Below are positions 17,663 to 25,940 of a DNA stretch of 26,511 bases, one piece after another. The first letter of the stretch is position 1, and each line of letters opens with the position of its first letter. The position numbers and the translations under genes are program-made. The DNA is taken from contig JBBBWG010006447.1 in assembly GCA_037176905.1 (NCBI GenBank), forward strand, positions 1 to 26,511, written 5' to 3'. Below the pieces are notes generated by a model. That model searched no databases and was not told where the DNA came from. It was given only the letters and a program-made list of their open reading frames with translations. The DNA comes from Azolla pinnata (taxonomy: Eukaryota; Streptophyta; Polypodiopsida; Salviniales; Salviniaceae).

Positions 17663-18051
17663 AAGTATGGACGAAGTATGGAAGCCGGAAGTATGGACGA
17701 AGCTGGACCGGGTAGCCCCTGCTACCATTTGGATGCATCTATCGGAATCTGTGTACTACACAGTTCAGTCGTGTACGACAACAAAAGAACTGTGGAAGAC
17801 GTTTCGGACACATACGAGAAGAAGGTGGCCGCTACAAAGATTTACTTAATACTGCGCCTTTACAACTTGCGGATAAAAGAATCCGACTCGATCACAGCTC
17901 ACCTGAACGACTACGAAGGAATCATTTCCCAGCTGTCAGCACAAGGGATGAGGATCGACGATGAGCTAAAAGCTCTACTGCTGATGAGTAGCCTTCCACC
18001 GTCTTGGGAAACCTTCGTCACGACCGTATGCAACGCATCTGCTGCGGCCGT
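17663..18051 (+). pseudogene. Copia B gag, part 1
   Basis: It starts abruptly at KPEVWTKLDRVAP (the gag N-terminus is deleted). TIWMHLSESVYYTVQSC and KELWKTF follow, then a one-base deletion (about 17797) shifts the frame to DTYEKKVAATKIYLI. DYEGIISQLSAQGMRIDDEL and SLPPSWETFVTTVCNASAAA end at the nested insertion (18052). The first part carries a 14-bp word, AAGTATGGACGAAG, twice (17663-17676 and 17689-17702) at the deletion junction. Confidence 0.85.
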
Positions 18052-18673
18052 TGTCGTGCTGTACGGCGCCGGATCTTCGTGTGAGTCGGGCGATGACCAC
18101 TGGGGTCCATGTACGAGGAGAAGTAGAGAATGAAAGAGAGAGATATCAAGATGGGTTGAGAAGGGTTTATCGATATAATTCTTCAGAATGTTGTTGAGAA
18201 GGTCCTGATGATCACCGATAATAATCTTTTGGGTTAAGAATTTGGGGAGTTGATGATGATTTCTGAATTCGTAAGATGATTTTCTAGTACATGAGTTGAT
18301 GATTAGGGCTTCAACTAGCCCTGTTTATATAGGTGAGAGAAACTATGCATGCATGTATGCATGTAGTTGTGCATGCACACATGTCATGCATGCATGCTAG
18401 TTCTGCATGCGTGCATGCACACGTGTCGTGCATGTGCTCATGCACACTAGTCGTGCATGCATGGTTTTGTTGTATGAAATGCAAATGAATAGCTGCCATG
18501 GTATGTGGATGCACTTAGCCTCACACATGAGATATTAGTGCAGTGGAAAACTCTCAAGTTAATGACGTGGAGGAACAGGGTTTAAATCTTGCCCTATGCA
18601 CATATAATGCTAAATTGATATATATCCTCATATTTTTATTATTTAGAAGGGGTGTACCATGTAGACTACGACA
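18052..18673 (-). mobile_element. Probable solo LTR (622 bp) in copia B gag
   Basis: It is bounded by TGTCGT at 18052 and ACGACA at 18673, and flanked by a 4-bp direct duplication CCGT (18048-18051 and 18674-18677). Removing it restores gag continuity (ASAAAV then KYSESTSSIL). On the minus strand it has a TATA box (CCTATATAAACAGGGC, about 18321-18336) followed by CT-rich sequence (TCTCTCTCTTTCATTCTCT), as in plant LTRs, and TG...CA ends. There is no internal region or second LTR. It contains a TGCATGCATG-rich tract (about 18343-18465). A MITE is the alternative. Confidence 0.7.
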
Positions 18674-18677
18674 CCGT

Positions 18678-19114
18678 GAAGTACTCCGAGTCTACGAGCT
18701 CCATTCTGTCTGAAGACCCTCGGAGGAAACGTTCGTTCAGAACTCGGCAAGTGAAGCCTACATCGTACAGAGTACAGGTGATCGACAGCAACATCGTGGA
18801 AGAAGTTCCTCGCGCGGGCCGAAATACGACGAGAAACCGAAGTAAGTCCAGGGCTTTGCGGACGTGCAACTATTGCAAGAAACCTGGACATATCAAAGCC
18901 GACTGCGGAGCCCTCAAAGCAAAGAACGAAAAATTTCAGCAAAAGGGCAATCGTACAGAGGAGGTGAACTTCTGCGGTTCATCTTCTACGAATTCACTGC
19001 GCACAATCGGAGATACTAGTGAGGATGATCCGAACATCCTCACTATGGAGAGCACGACCGAATCAGAAGTTCTACTTACGACAGAGTAAGCCACCTCTCG
19101 ATTCGGGTGCCTCT
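18678..19114 (+). pseudogene. Copia B gag, part 2, to protease start
   Basis: KYSESTSSILSEDPRRKRSF leads to the zinc knuckle CNYCKKPGHIKADC. All four C-X2-C-X4-H-X4-C ligands are present, unlike in A and C. KGNRTEEVNFCGSSS, EDDPNILTMESTTE and VLLTTE, then a stop at 19087-19089, precede ATS and LDSGAS, the protease active-site motif. The nested element at 19115 interrupts it directly after GCCTCT. Confidence 0.85.
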
Positions 19115-19500
19115 TGTTGTCTAGAGATTATACGTTAGTGATCTATATGTGTATAGAGTCTAATCATGTTGTAATTGCGATGTCAAGTGTGTGTATATGC
19201 ATACGATCATATTATTTATATGTGTATGTGTTGATGTCTAGTGCCTTAGAGAGTGTGTGTGTCTATGTGTTGAACGGATAGAAGGGTATGCCCCTCTTCA
19301 TATCTCATTGTAATGGCAGGACTTGTAATTATAAAAACCCCATAAGAGTGGAAAGGAAGGAAAAGAAGTTTCTCTCTCTAACTTCCCTCTCCCTCTCCCT
19401 CTCTCTTGCACGTTCCATCCATCTCTCTCACTCTCTCACGTTCAACCCCCTTGGACGGGGGGTGGTACCACTCTAGGCTCTACCCCCCCACCCCACAACA
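19115..19500 (+). repeat. 5' LTR of non-autonomous element
   Basis: It pairs with 20369-20747. A TATA-like TAATTATAAAAACCCC is at about 19325-19340, and a CT-rich tract has one more CCCTCT unit than the 3' LTR. By eye about 25 substitutions plus small indels separate the two LTRs, so the insertion is not recent. Confidence 0.9.
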
Positions 19501-19508
19501 CTATATTT

Positions 19509-19524
19509 TGGCGACCACGAAGGT
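19509..19524 (+). other. Candidate primer binding site of non-autonomous element
   Basis: TGGCGACCACGAAGGT lies eight bases past the 5' LTR end, in the context TTTTGGCGACC. It ends in TGG as required to pair with a tRNA CCA end, but I could not assign the tRNA. Confidence 0.5.
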
Positions 19525-19562
19525 GACCCCCTCAGGGAGGAGAGGAAGCCAATAAGGCGGTA

Positions 19563-19994
19563 GTGGTTTTGGATGGGGCAAGCGGATGTGGCAACGATTC
19601 CATATTTCGGAGGGAAGAATTCACTGCGGTGGTTAACAAGGCGGTTTTGATGGTGATGACAATGGCGGCGGCAAGAAGGACGGTCCAGCCCCGAGTAATG
19701 CTGCATGGACGGACACGCGGAAAGAAGCGGCGGCGGCGGCGGCGGCGAGAAGGGCTGTCTGGCCCCCGGGGTTCTTGGCCTAAAGATCCACGGACGGACA
19801 CGCGGAAAGAAGCAGTGGCAGTGGCGGCGAGAACGGCTGTCCGGCCCCGGGCTTCTTGGCCTAAAGATGCGCGGACGGACACGCGGAAAGAAGCAGCAAC
19901 AGCGGCGGCAAGAAGGGCTGTCCGGCCCCGGGCTTCGTGGCCTAAAGATCCGCGGACGGAGCGGAAGCGGCAGCGGAGAGAAGAGCTATCCTAA
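19563..19994 (+). other. Arg-rich open frame with 27-residue repeats in non-autonomous element
   Basis: The open frame spans about 143 codons. The first codon here is not ATG; in-frame Met codons lie within it. Its C-terminal half is made of tandem 81-bp units (starts 19711, 19796, 19877; the first is 85 bp because of a CGG expansion). They encode WPKDPRTDTRKEA followed by AARxAVRPRAS. The peptide is strongly basic. I do not recognise a domain, and translation is unproven. It could equally be a noncoding minisatellite that is open by chance, since an 81-bp period keeps frame. Confidence 0.45.
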
Positions 19995-20033
19995 CACGCG
20001 GAAAGAAGCAGAGATGGTGGCAAGGACTTGGCC
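19711..20033 (+). repeat. 81-bp GC-rich tandem repeat
   Basis: Units at 19711-19795, 19796-19876 and 19877-19957 plus a degenerate fourth start GGACACGCGGAAAGAAGC and end GGCCTAAAGATCCGCGGAC or a close form. A CGG/GGC triplet run sits in unit 1. Confidence 0.9.
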
Positions 20034-20368
20034 TCATAATTCATGGATTGACACATGGACGGGGGCAACGACAGTGGCGACAATGGTGGCTATTCGGAAC
20101 TCGAGCTTCAAGGCTCCACAATGAGTAGACGACGCACACACTAGGAAGCTAAGCCAACTTGGACGACAAGAGCATATACACAATAGGAGATGGACGTGAT
20201 AATGGAGCTAGGGAATTTCAACTAATAAGAACTAGCGAGACATCTTAGACGATTTCTGATCGAGGGAGTTCCGATCGCGATGCTTTCAGCCAAGGGGCGA
20301 AGTATTTTTTTGGTATCGCATGGAATGTGGGTTCGGACGTGCAGAGCACTGTCCCACAGGTGTGCCAG

Positions 20369-20747
20369 TGTTGTCTAGAGATTGTATGTTAGTGATCTAT
20401 AAGTGTATACAGTCTAATCGTGTTGTAATTGCAATGTCAAGTGTGTGTATATGCACATGATCATATTATTTATGTGTATGTGTTGATGTCTAGTACCTTA
20501 GAGAGTGTGTGTGTCTGTGGGTGAACGATTGAAGGGTATGCAGGGCCCTCTTCACATCTCATTGTAATGGCAGGACGTGTAATTATAAAAACCCCATAAG
20601 GTTGGAATGGAAGGAAAAGAAGTTTCTCTCTCTAACTTCCCTCTCCCTCTCTCTTACACGTTCCATCCATCTCTCTCACTCTCTCACGTTCAACCCCCTT
20701 GGGCGGGGGCTGGAGTCACTCTAGGCTTTACCCCCCACCCCACAACA
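20369..20747 (+). repeat. 3' LTR of non-autonomous element
   Basis: It starts TGTTGTCTAGAGATTGTATG and ends ACCCCACAACA, followed by the CCTCT duplication. It matches the 5' LTR throughout. Confidence 0.9.
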
Positions 20748-21384
20748 CCTCTTACCACGTAACTCCGTTCCGATCGCAATTCCGACAGTATACGGCTCGA
20801 AGTTTCGACCCTGTATGCGTCGGAAATTCACAGCATTGTGCGGTTATCAACATCGGTACAACAGAGCTCAACTTTTCGGGTGGCTCTACAATCGTACTCC
20901 ATGATGTTCGGCACTTTCTAGAGCTTTCAAGGTTGCTCATCTCGGTGGGACAACTCGACGAAATAGGCATCCATGCTAGCTTCTCGTCAGGAGGGTGGAG
21001 TCTCCTGCAAGGGAACCTCCTACTTGCTCGTGGTCCGAAGATACATTCATTGTACCTTTGTACGTCACACTCAGAGAGGGTGACCTATTCCTCCTGGATA
21101 TTCTGGTGTCCTCACTATGGCACGGAAGGCTGGGCCACCTGAGAAAAGTCGGCATCACGCATCTATCCAAGGCTGGCTATATTCCCAAGCTCTCCTTTTC
21201 CGACCATAAGTTTTGCGAGCATTGCCAGTACGGCAAGCAAGTCGCAGCCCCACATCTGACTAGTGCGCCGAGAGAATCGAGTCCGCTCGATTTGGTCCAT
21301 TCAGACATCTGTGGCCCGATGCCACATCCATCTCTCGGAGGAGCGTCGTACTTCATCACCTTCATCGACGACGCTATGCGGAAG
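20748..21384 (+). pseudogene. Copia B protease rest, GAG-pre-integrase, integrase start
   Basis: The protease resumes with YHVTPFRSQFRQYTARSFD and STIVLHDVRHFLELSRLLIS. The frame shifts near 21050, then LWHGRLGHLRKVGITHLSKA and FCEHCQYGKQVAAPH form the His/Cys zinc region of copia integrase. LDLVHSDICGPM carries the first catalytic Asp, intact, and [16 protein letters not shown] follows. It is interrupted at about 21384 by plastid-derived DNA. The peptides match copia C (22870-24235, minus) closely. Confidence 0.88.
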
Positions 21385-21787
21385 TCTCTTCCTTCTTCCG
21401 TATGGCACTATCGGAATTTCTGGCAGCATCCATCGATTCGTCGCTCAATCTTAAAGCCGTACTTCGACCCGAACGCTTTCGGCACGCGATCGATAACCAT
21501 CGGATAGCCAAAGCTTTTCCTTCTGCGGGTACCACTTCAACGGGAACTCGGTAGGTCGATCCACCTACACGCTTGGATTTCGTTACTACATCGGGGGTTA
21601 CACCACGCACTGCTTGCCGTAGAACAGACAGTGGGTTCCTATTCGTCTTTTATCTAATCCGCTTCATAGCCTGATAAGGAATCTGATAAGCTAATGATTT
21701 TTTACCATTTTTAGGGATACGATCAACCAGCATGCTTACTAATCGATTACGATATATTGGATCCGATTCTATATTTCTATTTCTGGG
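21383..21787 (-). pseudogene. rps7: Plastid rps7 fragment in nuclear DNA (NUPT)
   Basis: Ribosomal protein S7 of the plastid small subunit. On the minus strand the frame reads [64 protein letters not shown] and MDAARN, ending AIRKKEET. This is the plastid-type S7 order from about residue 14 to about residue 142 of 155. The first residues and the last ~13 (HRMAEANRAFAHFR in plants) are missing. A TAA at 21650-21652 replaces a normally Gln codon. Five codons encode Pro, Ser or Thr where Leu or Met is conserved, each fixed by one C-to-U change. Junction microhomology (AG left, TGGG right) suggests end-joining capture. Confidence 0.93.
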
Positions 21788-22116
21788 CTTATCCGACTCG
21801 GACAAAAGACAATGTTTTCACGATCTTCAAGGATTGGCTCGCAATGGTCGAGAATCAGACGGATCGGAGGCTGAAAAGCCTACGATTCGATAACGGGGGA
21901 GAGTATAAGTCTGACGAGTTCGTCCAATTTTGCCGAGAACGCCACATTAGACGGGAGTTTACGGCTCCTGATAGTCCGGAACAAAATGGAGTAGCAGAAC
22001 GGATGAATCGTACAATCCAGGATCAGATTGTTTCTATGTTGCACCATTCCGGATTGACGGACGGCTTCTGGGCTGAGCCGTTACTCACGGCCGTGCACAT
22101 TATCAACATGTCGCCG
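21785..22116 (+). pseudogene. Copia B integrase core, second part
   Basis: [20 protein letters not shown] is followed by FDNGGEYKSDEFVQFC (second catalytic Asp) and PEQNGVAERMNRTIQDQIVS (catalytic Glu). It ends at AVHIINMSP, where C continues SSKPLGSK. The frame is open across this stretch. The following codons belong to the LTR of inserted copia C. Confidence 0.88.
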
Positions 22117-22299
22117 TGTTATATTGAGGCCGTCAGGCGGAACATAGAACTACCTCCCAGCAGTATGGTGGAGGTATCAAGATGTGGGTTAGCACAGAGA
22201 GAAGATCAGATCTGAAGGAGGAAGCTTCAGATCTGGGGAGGTCAGTACTAGTGGCAAAGACACGACAGAGAGGGAGAAAGAGAGATAGGCACAAAATAG
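22117..22299 (-). repeat. Copia C 3' LTR remnant (R-U5)
   Basis: On the minus strand it runs from CTATTTTGTGCCTATCTCTC to GACGGCCTCAATATAACA. It corresponds to the last ~180 bp of the B LTR (TTGTGCCTATCTCTCTCTC ... CCCCAACA). U3 is absent because a deletion joins it to RT. Confidence 0.82.
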
Positions 22300-22660
22300 C
22301 ACTCGTCTAGATCACCATGGAGGAACGCCGTTTTTACTTCCAACTGAAGAAGCTCCAAGTCCTCGAGCGCGACTACGCCGAGGAGGAAATGGAGGGTTGT
22401 CATCATTATGACGGGTGAGAAGACTTCGTCAAAGTCTATGCCGTACTCTTGTCAAAACCCTTTTGCTACGATGCGCGCCTTATACTTCGGATGGGAGGAA
22501 TCGGACACCTGTTTGAGTCGATAGACCCACTTGCACGAAGTGCTTTCCGATTCCGCGGAAGTTCCACCAAGTCCAAAGTCTTGTTCGTTCGGATTGAGTT
22601 CATTTCGGACTCCATTGCAAGTTGCCAGCTTGCAACATTCGTAGCTTTCATCGCTTCTCG
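22300..22660 (-). pseudogene. Copia C reverse transcriptase N-terminal part
   Basis: The minus strand has TTYREAMKATNVASWQLAME, SIRTNKTLDLVELPRNRK, a frameshift, YKARIVAKGF and a stop. QEYGIDFDEVFSPVIMMTT, LELLQLEVKTAFLHGDLDE follow; KTAFLHGDL is a conserved copia RT block containing the first catalytic Asp region. The sequence then jumps to the LTR. The YVDD block is missing here, while B retains it near 26056. Confidence 0.85.
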
Positions 22661-23060
22661 GTATGTCGTAGGTTCACCGGCCTCCGTAAAGAACAAGTCG
22701 AGAGAGTACCTCTCAGGTGGCTGCGACAGTCTTTCCGATCGACGTGGAATGACTGGGCTAGCCAGTTCTAGTGTGATCGTGCTTCGCACGTCCGAACTTG
22801 GTTCGTCCGACCCTGTCGGACTGATAGTAGCTCTGCTACTCGAATTTTCGTCAAGTACGGCTACTTCCGTACTAAGAGGGTTGGCTGACCGTGAAGCCGA
22901 CCTCGTGTGCTGTGCTGGGCCGTCTGAGGAGTGGGTACGTCCGCAAACGTATCTCTCCGTAGTTCGATCGGGCGATCGGCAGCTTGGTGCATCGCGGACT
23001 CGTTGCAGACCACGTCTGAACTTCAGACAACTTGGTGAGTCTCCGGGTCCCATAAGCAAT
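22660..23060 (-). pseudogene. Copia C integrase-RT linker
   Basis: A low-complexity Ser/Arg/Pro-rich spacer, typical between copia integrase and RT: TRSASRSANPLSTEVAVLDE, SPTGSDEPSSDVRSTITLEL, PRRSERLSQPPERYSLDLFF. Its start overlaps the end of the integrase frame in a different register. No enzymatic motif is present. Confidence 0.7.
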
Positions 23061-23916
23061 AGCCGAAACTTCCGTCAGGTCCATATCCGAGGAAAACACA
23101 TTTCCGTGACCATGACTCGAGTTTACGATGCTCGTCCCTTGGCACAAAAGCGTAAGCTTCGCATCCGAATATCCGTAGCTTTCCGTAATCCGGTTTTCTT
23201 CCTGTCCAAAGCTCTTGCAGAATTTTCGATCCAAGAGGCTTACTTGACGACATGTTGATAATGTGCACGGCCGTGAGTAGCGCCTCGGCCCAGAAGCCGT
23301 CCGTAAGTCTGGAATGGTGCAGCATAGAAACAATCCGCTCCTGGATTGTACGATTCATCCGTTCGGCTACTCCATTTTGCTCTAGACTGTAAGGAGCCGT
23401 AAATTCGCGTCTAATGCCGCGTTCTTGGCAAAATTGGACGAACTCGTCAGACTTATACTCTCCCCCGTTATCGGATCGTAGGCATTTCAGCTTCCGATTC
23501 GTCTGATTCTTGACCATTGCGAGCCAATCCTTGATGATCGTAAAACCACGATCTTTTGTCCGAGTCGGATATGCCCACACCTTCCGCTTAGCATCGTCGA
23601 TGAAGGTGACAAAGTACAACGCTCCGCCGAGAGACGAATGTGGCATCGGGCCACAGATGTTCGAATAGACCAAATCGAGCGGACTCGATTCTCTCGGCGT
23701 ACTGGTAGGATGTGGGGCCGCGACTTGCTTGCCGTACTGGCAGTGCTCGCAAAACTGATGGTCGGAGAAGGAGAGCTTGGGAATGTAGTGGACCTTGGAT
23801 AGATACGTGATGCCGGCTTTGCTCAGGTGGCCCAGTCTTTCGTGCCATAGTGATGACACCGGAATATCCACGACGAACAAGTCACCCTCTCTGAGCGTGA
23901 CGTACAAAGGATACAA
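22870..23916 (-). pseudogene. Copia C GAG-pre-integrase and integrase
   Basis: This is the longest open coding stretch in the window, about 297 residues (23023-23916). LWHERLGHLSKAGITYLSK and FCEHCQYGKQVAAPHP give the zinc-binding His/Cys residues. YSNICGPM stands where B has HSDICGPM, so the first catalytic Asp is Asn. SDNGGEYKSDEFVQFCQE holds the second Asp and EQNGVAERMNRTIQERIVS the Glu. The C-terminal part is KPDYGKLRIFGCEAYAFVPR and KCVFLGYGPDGSFGY. With one DDE residue lost, integration activity would be abolished. Confidence 0.92.
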
Positions 23917-24240
23917 TGACTGTATCTTCGGATTACCAGCAAGTAGGAGGTTCCCTTTGTGGAGACTCCACCCTCCTGATAAGAAGTTGGCATGGACGCT
24001 GGCTTCGTCGAGTTATCCCACCGAAATGAGCAACCTTGATAGCTTCGGGACGTGCCGAACATCGTGGAGTACGATCGTAGAGACACCCGGAAGGTTAAGC
24101 TCTACTGTGCCGATGTCGACGACCGCACAATGTTGCGAATTTCCGACGCGTACTGGATCCAAACTTCGAGCCGTATACTGTCGGAATTGTGATCGGAACG
24201 GAGTTACGTGGTAAGAGGCACCTGAGTTGAGTAGCTAGCT
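23917..24240 (-). pseudogene. Copia C protease
   Basis: NSGASYHVTPFRSQFRQYTA stands where the family has DSGAS, so the catalytic Asp is Asn. GNSQHCAVVDIGTVELNLPG, STIVLHDVRHVPKLSRLLIS and GGWSLHKGNLLLAG follow. A stop and a frame change separate it from gag and integrase. It covers the whole domain that is split by the nested element in B. Confidence 0.82.
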
Positions 24241-25036
24241 GGTGGCTTCCTCCGTCGTAAGCAGAACTTCTGCTTCTGTCATCCTCTCCACAGTGAGGAT
24301 GTTCCGATCATCCTCCGTAGTATCTCTTATTGTGGGTTGTAGAGTCGTAGAAGATGAAGTACAGAAGTTCACCTCTTCATTACGATTGCCCTTATGCGTA
24401 AATTTTCCATTCTTCTCTTTGAGGGCTCGGTAGTCGGCCTTGATATGTCCAGGTTTCTTGCAATAATTGCACGTCAATGAGCGAGCCCCTAGACCTCGTA
24501 GTTTCGGAGTACTTCACGGCCGTCGCAGACACGTTGCATACGGTCGTGATGAAGGTTTTCCAGGACGGTGGAAGGCTACTCATCAGCAATAGAGCTTTCA
24601 GCTCTTCGTTGATCGTCATTCCTTCTGCTGACAGCTGGGAAATGATTCCTTCGTAGTCGTTCAAGTGAGCCGTGATCGAGTCGGACTCTCTCATCCGCAT
24701 GTTGTAAAGGTGCCGTATAAGATAAATCTTCGTAGCGGCCACCTTCTTTTCGTACGTGTCCGACAACGTCTTCCACAGTTCCTTGGCTGTCGTACACGAG
24801 TGAACCGTGTCATACACGGATTCAGACAGATGCATTCGGATGGTTGTGCGGACTACCCGATCCAGCTTCGTCCATGCTTCCGGCTTGTATGTTGCTGGAG
24901 CCATGTCATGCTCGATTGGATCGATATGGCCGCCGCGGACTATAAGATAGTCCTGCATCTGCTCTTTCTAGAAGTTAAAGTTCGTCCCGTCGAACTTCCT
25001 TATGCTCATCTCGGATGAGCCGGATGTCGAAGCCAT
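24235..25036 (-). pseudogene. Copia C gag
   Basis: The most complete gag N-terminus of the three copies. The start is the ATG at 25034-25036 (MASTSGSSEMSIRKFDGTNF), followed by a TAG at 24968-24970 where a Trp (FxxW) is expected. MQDYLIVRGGHIDPIEHDMA, KELWKTLSDTYEKKVAATKI, DYEGIISQLSAEGMTINEEL and SLPPSWKTFITTVCNVSATA follow. After KYSETT a deletion joins directly to the zinc knuckle CNYCKKPGHIKADY, whose last ligand Cys is Tyr. A final acidic stretch is EDDRNILTVERMTEAEVLLT. Confidence 0.88.
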
Positions 25037-25057
25037 TTGTCGGGAAGGTTTGTACGT

Positions 25058-25400
25058 AGTTTTGCCCAAAGTGTTTACAACCACGGGTGAGTACGACTGC
25101 ACTACAGTCTACCCGAATGAGATCTAACCGAGTTGAGCACGAACGTAGAAGTTCTGTCCGAAGTGGCTACAACCGCGGGTGAGTACGACTGTACTGCTGT
25201 CTACCCCGAATGCGGTCTAGCCGAGTTGAACACGAACTTGTCGGAGGCGTAAGTTCTGTCCGAAGTGGTTACGACTGCGGGTGAGTATGACTGCACTGCA
25301 CTCTACCCGAATGCAGCCTAACCGAGTTGGACACGAACTTGTCGTAGCGATCCATGGTTCTACTCGGAGTGGGCATGAGTATTACGACTCTGTCCGAAGA
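25058..25400 (-). repeat. Copia C leader: three ~100-bp tandem units
   Basis: Units start at 25058, 25150 and 25252, with a partial fourth at 25356. Shared plus-strand words are AGTTCTGTCCGAAGTGG, GCGGGTGAGTACGACTG, CTACCCGAATG and CCGAGTTG followed by ACACGAAC. Copia A has one such unit plus a partial; copia B has none because of a deletion. Confidence 0.88.
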
Positions 25401-25928
25401 GAGTACGATCCATGTCGCCGAAGTCCGAGTTCAGGTCGGACTGTTGTGCCTAGTCTGCGGAAGAACGAGTCGTACAGACTCTTCTGAAGCGGATTTTGGC
25501 CAAAGTACTTCTACGCGGAGTGAGCACAAGCCACTAGCTCTGCCCGAAGTGCGTACAAAGCATTGTCAAAGAGAGTACGACTGTCAGAATCGTGGTCTAA
25601 TCGTACACTGTACGAATTAGGTCGTGATAGTGCATTTTACTGCAGATTGCGATAAAACGGTCGTAACTCCCTGTGGGTTACTCCAAATCCAGTTCCGTAT
25701 CTTCTGTTCTCTCTCTGACGTCGAGGCGAACACGTTGATGTGTCGCAATAAGGAAGAAGTCGCCGAAAACTCTCAGTAAGCTGAAGTCTTTACTTCGCCA
25801 GTCGGAAGTTACGGATGGCCGTAACTGTCTTCAATCTTCTCTATACCCCACGCTCTTAACATCCACGCCGAGCTGAATACAGCAGGAAGGTAGTAGCATC
25901 AGATGACGCCCTGGAGCGAACGAACCTC
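25401..25928 (-). other. Copia C PBS-proximal leader
   Basis: This noncoding leader matches 6926-7497 (A, minus) and 17264-17662 (B, plus). Landmarks on plus are CGGAGTGAGCACAAGCCACT, GTCGTAACTCCCTGTGGGTT and GTTCTCTCTCTGACG. No conserved long frame is shared by the three copies. Confidence 0.75.
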
Positions 25929-25940
25929 GCTTTGATACCA
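25929..25940 (-). other. Copia C primer binding site
   Basis: TGGTATCAAAGC on the minus strand is one base away from TGGTATCAGAGC. Two bases separate it from the LTR stub that starts at 25943. Confidence 0.85.

Larger units (their letters stand above)
19115..20747 (+). mobile_element. Non-autonomous LTR element (TRIM/LARD-like, 1633 bp)
   Basis: This is a complete element: 5' LTR 19115-19500, internal 19501-20368, 3' LTR 20369-20747, flanked by a perfect 5-bp target duplication CCTCT (19110-19114 and 20748-20752). Ends are TGTTGTCTAG and CCCCACCCCACAACA. The 868-bp interior has no protease, RT or integrase, only an Arg-rich open frame with 27-codon repeats. It inserted into the DSGAS codons of copia B protease. 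A purine-rich tract next to the 3' LTR is not obvious. Mobilisation would need another element's enzymes. Confidence 0.9.

Noticed and set aside
18343-18465. TGCATGCATG tract as a regulatory RY-element cluster
   Set aside because: It lies inside a transposed LTR without a neighbouring gene; repeat composition explains it.
21383-21787. rps7 as a functional nuclear gene or bacterial contaminant
   Set aside because: It lacks both ends, has a stop, and is joined on both sides to copia integrase. The sequence is plastid-type, with plant-style editing positions.
21383-21787. Mitochondrial rps7 origin
   Set aside because: Peptides such as RGVTPDVV and [13 protein letters not shown] follow the plastid protein; plant mitochondrial S7 is clearly different in this region.
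22449-23258. A plus-strand 269-codon open frame as a host gene
   Set aside because: It is the antisense shadow of the copia C integrase-RT region, which has recognisable motifs on the minus strand.
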